From contig CALMAV010000130.1 of NCBI GenBank assembly GCA_937859895.1, positions 1 to 10,082 of the forward strand: DNA of 10,082 nt, given 5' to 3'. Below the pieces are notes generated by a model. That model did not search any database, had not been told where the DNA came from, and saw only the letters and a list, made by a program, of their open reading frames with translations. The stretch is from an uncultured Bryobacterales bacterium. GTDB taxonomy: Bacteria > Acidobacteriota > Terriglobia > Bryobacterales > Bryobacteraceae. How positions within the stretch are numbered: the first letter of the stretch is position 1; each line of letters begins with the position of its first letter. Below, piece after piece: positions 1 through 5,516 of this stretch. Both the position numbers and the translations under genes were made by a program.

Positions 1-632
1 GGACTGCAACGCTTTATGGCTGGGTTAGCCCAAAGACTCACTACCCAACCGCGAGTTCGCCTATGTATGCTGCTGACATCTCATACCTGGGGACTTACGC
101 ACAGGATCGTCAGCCAATATTGCAGAAGCTGTTCATTGAGCCTGCATCTCAGCTGCCCGAAAAGAGCTTTGTCCTTGGGGGAGCGATGTATCCTCATGAC
201 GTTTTCTTGCCTTCGAACGTCCGTATCTTCGACCATGTTGCTCCTCCTGCGCATAGCGCTTTCTACTGCTCGTCTCCGTTGACCTTGAACGTAACGCGAG
301 GATCGATGGCGGCCATGGGTTACTGCCCGTCTGGTCGTCTGTTTGAAGCAGCTGCGTGTGGCACCGCCATTCTGAGCGATTGGTGGCCGGGGTTAGAGAC
401 TTTTTTTGAGCCAGGTGAAGAAATTCTGATCGCTTCCAATACGGCCGAGACAGTAGCTGCGCTGACTCGCGACCGAGGCTCATTGGTAGCTATAGCCCAA
501 CGCGCCAGACAGCGAACACTGGCTTATCACACCGCTGAGATCCGCGCTAAGCGATTGGTGGATCTGCTTACGGTCTTGCCCGACGAAGGCTCTTCAAATC
601 AGCACCTCGCGCTCGCCTCAAGGGAGCTCTAG
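1..632 (+). CDS. CgeB-like glycosyltransferase, C-terminal part (5' end outside window)
   Basis: The reading frame is open from the window edge (first complete codon at base 3) to TAG at 630-632, giving 209 residues, so the true start lies upstream. The ATG at 63 is internal, because family-like sequence precedes it (LYGWVSPKTHYP). Visible landmarks are YLGTY followed by DRQ (84-110), then FVLGGAMYP, then a conserved block at about 285-390 containing LNVTR, GY-PSGRLFEAAACGT and the SDWWPGLE stretch. This is the C-terminal nucleotide-sugar binding half typical of CgeB/YkvP-type glycosyltransferases (Glyco_trans_1_2-like, GT-B fold). The expected role is cytoplasmic transfer of a sugar from an activated donor onto a glycan or other acceptor; donor and acceptor cannot be read from the sequence. 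The next gene starts on the base after the stop codon, so the two are almost certainly co-transcribed. The family call is good; the substrate is unknown. Confidence 0.85.
   Translation, partial: TATLYGWVSPKTHYPTASSPMYAADISYLGTYAQDRQPILQKLFIEPASQLPEKSFVLGGAMYPHDVFLPSNVRIFDHVAPPAHSAFYCSSPLTLNVTRGSMAAMGYCPSGRLFEAAACGTAILSDWWPGLETFFEPGEEILIASNTAETVAALTRDRGSLVAIAQRARQRTLAYHTAEIRAKRLVDLLTVLPDEGSSNQHLALASREL
621..626 (+). promoter_or_regulatory. Ribosome binding site of the nucleotidyltransferase gene
   Basis: AGGGAG lies six bases before the ATG at 633 and within the last codons of the preceding glycosyltransferase gene. It supports the ATG at 633 as the start and tight coupling of the two genes. 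Confidence 0.6.
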
Positions 633-1373
633 ATGTGGGGAATCATTCCCGCTGCGGGAACAGGAAGTCGTATTCAGCCACTTGCGTTTTCGAAGGAACT
701 GCTTCCGGTCGGAAGTTATTTCCAGGGAGAACAGGAACGCCCGCGCGCCGTTAGCGAGTATTTGATCGAACGCATGGTGGCGGCCGGCGTGGATAAGATC
801 TGTTTCGTCATCTCTCCTGGCAAGTCCGACATTCTGAACTTCTTCGGCGGACATGCTTTATCAGCAAGCATCTTCTATGCTGTTCAGCCCCAGCCTGCTG
901 GTCTGTGCGATGCTCTTTTCCGGGCCGCTCCGTTGATAACTCCGGACGAGGAAGTGTGTATCGGCCTACCTGACACGGTCTGGTTTCCCAAAGACGCTCT
1001 GCGTTGTCTGCCCGCTGGCCGCTTATCCTTTCTGCTCTTTCCAGTCTCCAATCCTGAACGGTTCGACGCCGTCGTCACTGGACAGAATGGGGAGATTTCA
1101 GAGATCCAGGTAAAGAGCCCGGATGCGAAGACAGAGTGGATTTGGGGCGCTCTGCGCATGCCTGGGGCAGTTTTGCACAGCCTGCATACTCTCTGGCAAA
1201 CCCGCCAGGATGAGTATCTGGGCACGCTGGTGAACGCCTATTTGGCTGACGGCGGCTCGGCGTTCGGCCACAAGGGCGGCGAGGCGTACGTAGATGTGGG
1301 AACCTTTAACGGGTACCGCGAAGCTCTTCGTCTCCTGGGTGCAAATGCCGACGCTGAGGCTTCTTGCAAGTAG
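633..1373 (+). CDS. Sugar-phosphate nucleotidyltransferase (RmlA/GalU-like fold)
   Basis: This 246-residue protein should condense a sugar 1-phosphate with an NTP to give an NDP-sugar and pyrophosphate in the cytoplasm, supplying donors for the neighbouring glycosyltransferases. The N-terminus carries the nucleotide-binding signature AAGTGSRIQPLAFSKELLPV (residues 7-26), with the expected Arg13 and Lys21. GLPDTVW (111-117) contains the putative metal-binding Asp114. VDVGTFNGYREAL (220-232) contains the second expected metal ligand, Asp221. Length fits the short single-domain members and lacks the extra C-terminal domain of GlmU- or ManC-type enzymes. The ATG directly abuts the upstream stop codon and has a good ribosome binding site, and the 3' end overlaps the next gene by 10 bp. 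Which base and sugar it uses cannot be told from the sequence, so no gene symbol is given. Confidence 0.88.
   Translation: MWGIIPAAGTGSRIQPLAFSKELLPVGSYFQGEQERPRAVSEYLIERMVAAGVDKICFVISPGKSDILNFFGGHALSASIFYAVQPQPAGLCDALFRAAPLITPDEEVCIGLPDTVWFPKDALRCLPAGRLSFLLFPVSNPERFDAVVTGQNGEISEIQVKSPDAKTEWIWGALRMPGAVLHSLHTLWQTRQDEYLGTLVNAYLADGGSAFGHKGGEAYVDVGTFNGYREALRLLGANADAEASCK
1355..1359 (+). promoter_or_regulatory. Ribosome binding site supporting a TTG start
   Basis: TGAGG lies four bases before the TTG at 1364. An in-frame stop (TGA, 1355-1357) sits just upstream, so no earlier start is possible, and no ATG or GTG lies within the first several codons. This decides the TTG as the start of the acyltransferase gene. 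Confidence 0.5.
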
Positions 1374-2350
1374 ACCGGATCAACACATTTGAACACCTCC
1401 GCGAGCTTCAGTCCGAGTGGGCTACGCTACTCGAATCGGTAAGTATTGGCACACCGTTTCAAACGGCCCAGTGGCAACTCACTTGGTGGAAACATTTTGG
1501 GAGCGGGAGTCTGCATGCTTTCGCGTTTCGAGACGGTGATCGGTTAGTTGGCCTGCTGCCAATGTTCAGGCATGAGTGGGAAGGGCGACAGCAGCTAACG
1601 TTAATCGGTTCTGGAATTAGCGACTACCTTGACCCATTAACGGTTCCGGAGTTTGCCCAACAGATTGTTTCAAAAGTGGGTGCTGGACTGATTGCCGACC
1701 AGACCTGGGATGTTTGCAACTGGCAGGATCTAGCAACCACGACACCGCTACGATCGCTTTCGGAAGTCACAGGATTACATGTAACCAGTCAACCCGACAC
1801 ACTCTGCAGCGCAGTCGCACTGACTGAGGATTTTGAGGCGTATTGGCGGGGACGCTCGGCAGATCACCGGAGAAACATTGCGCGCTACCGAAGGAAGGCC
1901 GAGGCCGAAGGTGCTATACAGTTCAACGTAGATCAGCAAGCTAATCCTTTTCTGCTGGATGCATTGATCGAGCTACATGGAGCTAGATGGCGCAGACAGG
2001 GAGAGTCGGGCACCATTGCCGCGAATCATTCGGCAGCTTTTCTGCGGGATGCAGCGGAGCAGCTTTCCAGGGTTGGTGCGCTTCAACTATTCAGCCTGGT
2101 GTGGAATGGCAAAGTGGTAGCAGTGATCTTCGGCATGGCCCGAGCCGATGTACTTTACGGCTACTTGAGTGCGTTTGACCCGGAATGGGAAGAGTTTGGG
2201 TTTGGTCGTAATCTGTTGTTCCATGCTCTTCGTTACGCGGCGCAAAACGGTTACCGCTGCTGGAATTTTCTGCGTGGTGAGGAAGCTTACAAGGCCTCAT
2301 GGGGCGCAGTTCCCATAGGCAAATGCCGTCTTGTGATAACTAAATCTTGA
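1364..2350 (+). CDS. GNAT-family acyltransferase, CelD/BcsL-like
   Basis: The 328-residue product resembles the CelD/BcsL-like and FemAB-like group of large two-part GNAT proteins, which acylate sugars, lipids or peptides in envelope and exopolysaccharide pathways. The N-terminal half shows the family pattern of an aromatic/Trp-rich start (FQTAQWQLTWWKHFG), then GLLPMF and a GSGISDYLDPL segment. The C-terminal half has RRNIARYRRKAEAEG (about residues 169-183), LHGARWRRQGESG (about 204-216), a GNAT core with FGMARADVLYGYLSAFDP, and the conserved FLRGEEAYKASWGA end (302-315). The gene starts with TTG, overlaps the nucleotidyltransferase gene by 10 bp, and so belongs to the same transcript. Its last 64 bp are antisense to the end of the convergent GT4 gene, and those bases encode the conserved C-terminal motif, so the frame here is real. 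Acyl donor and acceptor are unknown. Confidence 0.82.
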   Translation: MQVDRINTFEHLRELQSEWATLLESVSIGTPFQTAQWQLTWWKHFGSGSLHAFAFRDGDRLVGLLPMFRHEWEGRQQLTLIGSGISDYLDPLTVPEFAQQIVSKVGAGLIADQTWDVCNWQDLATTTPLRSLSEVTGLHVTSQPDTLCSAVALTEDFEAYWRGRSADHRRNIARYRRKAEAEGAIQFNVDQQANPFLLDALIELHGARWRRQGESGTIAANHSAAFLRDAAEQLSRVGALQLFSLVWNGKVVAVIFGMARADVLYGYLSAFDPEWEEFGFGRNLLFHALRYAAQNGYRCWNFLRGEEAYKASWGAVPIGKCRLVITKS

Positions 2351-3360
2351 TAGAGAGCGAGGTAACGCTCCACCATGTTTGTTGCTGAGAAGCGAGCCGC
2401 AGCCTGCTCCAAACAAACCTTGGAATCAAGGTGACCAAGAGAGGCAACCGCTTCTGCCATCTTGTCTTCTGAGTCAACGATGAACCCGGTCGTGCCGTGC
2501 TCAACAATCTCTGGCAAAGCGCCACTGCGGAACGCTATCACCGGCGTACCTGCGCTGATCGCCTCCATTGCCACTAATGAGCTGGTTTCGGGGGCAAGAC
2601 TGGGGACCAGTAACGCTTTAGCGTTTTGAAGGAGCCGAGCTTTTTGAAAGCGCCCGACCGGCCCCAGGTAGCACCTGCTTCCATCGAAAAGCGGACGCAC
2701 CTGCTCATCGAAGTAAGAAAGGTGAGTGTCAAAGCCATGGACAGGGCCAGCCACATTTATCGGCATCCCAAGCTTATGGGCGACGCGCAATGCAATATCG
2801 GTTCCTTTCTCAGGGCAGATACGGCCAAGCCATAGAAGAGCATTGCGCAACGGTTGCTCGTCGGAACCGCCGATGAGGTCAACGCCGTTTTCAACTACCG
2901 CATACTTACGATTTTTGGGCGCCGCTTGAGCTTGGGTTTGAGAAACACAGGCGAGAAAAACTCGCGGGTCAACAAAGGCATCGGCGGAATACCAGGATGG
3001 AGGAAGGTGCATGGTTGCCAGCATCGTTGCCTGGCTAGCGGGAAGATAGTCAGAGAAATCAAGACTGTGAAAATGGATTAGATCGATTTGTTCCTGTGAG
3101 ATGGCCTGCACGATGCGAGCGCGATGTTCAACTTGAGCCTGCCTGCGATCCTCTTCTGTGATATGCGTACAGGCAGCGCGCGTTGGAAAAAGTGTTCCAC
3201 TGACTTGCGACCCATGCGCCGCTACAACAAATGAGCGATGCCCGGCTGCCACGAGACCACGTTCTAAGAGAAAAAGAATTTGCTCGGCGCCACCTGCCGA
3301 ATCAGCACTAACCGGGAACAGCGGGTACGCAACGCTCAAGATTGAGAGGCGGCGACCCAT
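2287..3360 (-). CDS. Glycosyltransferase family 4 (GT-B fold)
   Basis: This 357-residue retaining-type GT-B glycosyltransferase should move a sugar from a nucleotide-sugar to an acceptor at the cytoplasmic face of the membrane. The N-terminal acceptor domain begins with LSILSVAYPLFP and has the GGAEQ loop (23-27). The donor domain starts near LWLGRICPEKGTDIAL and has the EX7E signature in APETSSLVAMEAISAGTPV (Glu258 and Glu266), followed by GALPEIVEHGTTGF. A TTG three bases upstream (3363) is in frame, but the ATG at 3360 is chosen because it forms a TGATG junction with the stop of the upstream oxidoreductase gene, a one-base overlap typical of translational coupling. Residues 338-357 lie in the antisense overlap with the acyltransferase gene and extend beyond the usual family end (ERYLALYQDLV), so this tail may be dispensable. 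Family call is firm; substrate unknown. Confidence 0.88.
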   Translation of the reverse strand: MGRRLSILSVAYPLFPVSADSAGGAEQILFLLERGLVAAGHRSFVVAAHGSQVSGTLFPTRAACTHITEEDRRQAQVEHRARIVQAISQEQIDLIHFHSLDFSDYLPASQATMLATMHLPPSWYSADAFVDPRVFLACVSQTQAQAAPKNRKYAVVENGVDLIGGSDEQPLRNALLWLGRICPEKGTDIALRVAHKLGMPINVAGPVHGFDTHLSYFDEQVRPLFDGSRCYLGPVGRFQKARLLQNAKALLVPSLAPETSSLVAMEAISAGTPVIAFRSGALPEIVEHGTTGFIVDSEDKMAEAVASLGHLDSKVCLEQAAARFSATNMVERYLALYQDLVITRRHLPMGTAPHEAL

Positions 3361-4409
3361 CAAGCCAACTTCGGGCGAGGTAGACGAGACTCACGGACGT
3401 GCGTTGCGAGCAACGACGCAAAAACTTGAGGACAGGCGGCCATGGTGGCAAGGGCCAAATGCCGCACTGTCGGGTGCGCCTCCAGAGTTAACAGTAAATT
3501 CGCCATCAGGCGAGGCTTCCACGCCAGCTTGCGATGCGCTTTTTCGTAATGATGGAGTGAGCCCGTCTCCATAGCTCGGGCCAAGGCTATTGCTTGCTGA
3601 AACCCAAGCCCCAAGCCGTCACCGGTAATCACGTCCACCGAACCTGAAGCGTCACCCACCAGCGCAACCTTGCCTCGATAGACTCGACTGAGCCGTCGCA
3701 TTGTTGAGAGCGATCCGCGTTCGGAGGTGATTGCACTTCGGCCTTTCAAGCGGGCTTTAACCTTTGGGAATATTTCAAATGCATCGGCAAGACGGAAAGA
3801 CTGATCTCTTGAAACGACCGCTACTGAGACTTGGTCGGCTGCAATTGGGGTAACGTAAAGCTGGCAGCTACGTCCCCAATACATCTCCATGTACTCAGAC
3901 CACGGCGCGACTTCGAAGTGCTGCCTAAAACCATAACGCTTAGAGGCACACCGTTCGCCTCCAAAACCGCCATGCCGCCGCATATGCGAGTTGCCGCCAT
4001 CAGCTCCGACGGTCAAATCGTACTGCGTCTCAGAACCGTTACTCTTGCAGCCCCATCGAAGGTCGACGCCCATCTCTACGGCACGTCGCATCAGCGCATC
4101 ATGCAGGACAGTTCGTCGCAAGCCTAGAGCTGGTGCTGAAGGGAAGTCGGCGGCAACACAGGAGTGCTCATCGATAAACTTGATCCCGCGAAAAGGAAAG
4201 CCGTTACCGCCACTCTCTCCATCGTTGCTGACGTCCACACCGAGCTCTCGAAGAGCCCGCAAACTATGTGGCAACAGGCCTTCGCCGCACGCTTTATCGA
4301 TGGGCGGAGTGCCCGATTCGAATAGCGTGACCAACCACCCGATGTTGCGCAGTGCGATTGCTGCGGCTAGTCCCGATGGACCGCCTCCAACAATACACGC
4401 GCGCCTCAA
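3360..4409 (-). CDS. FAD-dependent oxidoreductase, geranylgeranyl-reductase-like
   Basis: This 349-residue flavoprotein belongs to the group that includes geranylgeranyl reductases and related monooxygenase- or halogenase-like enzymes. The N-terminal Rossmann motif is VGGGPSGLAAAIALR (7-21), with the ribose-binding acid at Glu31. DKACGEGLLP (38-47) is the conserved segment after it in this subfamily. RRTVLHDALMRRA is followed by VGADGGNSHMRR, and the second FAD motif is GDASGSVDVITGDGLG (252-267). No membrane segment or signal peptide is evident. The reaction is probably reduction or oxidation of a lipid, polyketide or other hydrophobic substrate, but the substrate cannot be read off. The start is a TTG (4409-4407) that overlaps the regulator's stop codon by four bases (TTGA), and its own stop overlaps the GT4 start, so it is the middle gene of a coupled operon. 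No earlier start is needed, because the Rossmann strand begins at residue 4. Confidence 0.83.
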   Translation of the reverse strand: MRRACIVGGGPSGLAAAIALRNIGWLVTLFESGTPPIDKACGEGLLPHSLRALRELGVDVSNDGESGGNGFPFRGIKFIDEHSCVAADFPSAPALGLRRTVLHDALMRRAVEMGVDLRWGCKSNGSETQYDLTVGADGGNSHMRRHGGFGGERCASKRYGFRQHFEVAPWSEYMEMYWGRSCQLYVTPIAADQVSVAVVSRDQSFRLADAFEIFPKVKARLKGRSAITSERGSLSTMRRLSRVYRGKVALVGDASGSVDVITGDGLGLGFQQAIALARAMETGSLHHYEKAHRKLAWKPRLMANLLLTLEAHPTVRHLALATMAACPQVFASLLATHVRESRLPRPKLA

Positions 4410-5485
4410 AGTACCTGACTTCCTGTTGTTGTCACATCGTGCTGGGCCAACATCTGCAGGTCGCGACGGAAGCGTCCGTCGTTCAGGATGTTGAAAATAA
4501 CCTGAACAGAAGGCAAATGCAAGTCGCGCTGGTGCACGACAAAATCATAGCGCTCCGCAACGAAAGGTATAAAGCCCAAACCAGCGTAGATGGCGGCAGA
4601 GTGGGCTGCAATACCGCCATCTGCCGCTCCGTCTCTTACCTGGGATGCTACCGCGAGGTGACCTTTCGCTTCGCTCGCGTAGCCGCGAACTGACTCAGGA
4701 GCAACCCCAAGTTTAGCCAGTTCCTGGTCCAGAGAATCACGTGCTCCAGAGCCATGTTCTCGATTGACTAGACGGACGTCCTTACGTGCGAAATCAGTCA
4801 GGCTCTTAATCTTTTTGGGATTGTCGGGCCGAGTTACAATCCCTTGTTCCCAAGACGCAAATGTAATCGCCACTACCGACCCCGCTTTGAACATTTTGCG
4901 AATAGCAGGTAGGTTGGATTCGCCAGTCTTACGATCCCGGAGGTGCGTACCTGCTATGTGAACGTACCCTCCCTTCAGAAGCTCCAATGCCTCTGAGCTG
5001 TTCCTGTGGAGAAGGACAAGATCAACACCCACCGTTGAGGCACGTCGAGCCAGCACTGAAATCGCCGGGTCACAGCCTGCAATTAGGAGCCGATTGTCGG
5101 GGCACTGCGGGTCTCGAACTTGCCCCAGCAATACATCAGCAGGAGGGAGAAAATGCGCGTCAGTTGGGGCTGAAACAGCAAGCAGACGTGAGCCTACTCG
5201 ACATAGCTGAACCGGTTGACCTGACTGAACCTCCGGCTCTCCAGGGAGTAACTCTACATTGACCGGGTCGGAAGAAAGCTGGAATAGCTCCTCTACTGTT
5301 GCGCCCAGGACGTTTGCCAGCCGCAGAGCTATGGCGGTGTTGGGAACAAAGCTGCCGTTCTCCATCGCGTATATTGTCTGGCGAGTAACTTCGACCGCGG
5401 CTGCCAGTTCGGCTACAGTCTTACCTTGCCGCTGTCGAAGCTGCCCCAAACGACAAACCACGTGTTGCTCGCCCTCAGAAGTCAT
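4406..5485 (-). CDS. XRE-family regulator with C-terminal PBP-like ligand-binding domain
   Basis: This 359-residue one-component regulator has a Cro/C1-type helix-turn-helix at residues 12-70 (recognition region VTRQTIYAMENGSFVP, then LANVLGATVEELF). A substrate-binding-protein-like domain of the molybdate-binding type (PBP_like, PF12727 style) covers about residues 130-345. Typical blocks of that domain are LLIAGCDPAISVLARR, GGYVHIAGTHL, VNREHGSGARDSLDQELAKLG, GYASEAKGHLAVASQVRDG and a GLGFIPFVAERYDFVV stretch. The domain is usually taken to bind a small anion or metabolite and change DNA binding. The true ligand here is unknown, and molybdate should not be assumed. It has no signal peptide, as expected for a cytoplasmic protein. 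It is the first gene of the operon with the oxidoreductase and GT4 genes and is divergent from the receptor gene across 31 bp, so it may control itself and both sides. No clear Shine-Dalgarno sequence precedes the ATG. Confidence 0.88.
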   Translation of the reverse strand: MTSEGEQHVVCRLGQLRQRQGKTVAELAAAVEVTRQTIYAMENGSFVPNTAIALRLANVLGATVEELFQLSSDPVNVELLPGEPEVQSGQPVQLCRVGSRLLAVSAPTDAHFLPPADVLLGQVRDPQCPDNRLLIAGCDPAISVLARRASTVGVDLVLLHRNSSEALELLKGGYVHIAGTHLRDRKTGESNLPAIRKMFKAGSVVAITFASWEQGIVTRPDNPKKIKSLTDFARKDVRLVNREHGSGARDSLDQELAKLGVAPESVRGYASEAKGHLAVASQVRDGAADGGIAAHSAAIYAGLGFIPFVAERYDFVVHQRDLHLPSVQVIFNILNDGRFRRDLQMLAQHDVTTTGSQVL

Positions 5486-5498
5486 GTACAGATTACAT
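5484..5498. promoter_or_regulatory. Candidate operator palindrome in the divergent promoter region
   Basis: ATGTACAGATTACAT has perfect 5-bp inverted arms (ATGTA/TACAT) around a 5-bp centre. It overlaps the start codon of the XRE regulator gene and lies about 20 bp before the receptor start. XRE-type regulators commonly bind short palindromes near their own promoters, so this is a reasonable autoregulatory site. A 5-bp arm pair can arise by chance, so support is positional only. Confidence 0.3.
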
Positions 5499-5516
5499 CC
5501 GTTATTCTAATTTGAC
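5486..5516. promoter_or_regulatory. Divergent promoter region of 31 bp
   Basis: This is the only space between the regulator (minus) and receptor (plus) start codons, and it is AT-richer than its surroundings. TATTCT (5503-5508, plus) and TAGAAT (5509-5504, minus) are overlapping -10-like hexamers pointing in opposite directions. No convincing -35 element was found at the matching distance, and no Shine-Dalgarno sequence precedes either start, so leaderless transcripts or starts within the opposite gene are possible. No riboswitch can fit in this space. Confidence 0.35.

Noticed and set aside
2287..3363. GT4 gene starting at the TTG at 3363
   Set aside because: The adjacent ATG at 3360 forms a standard TGATG coupling junction with the upstream stop, which is the simpler choice.
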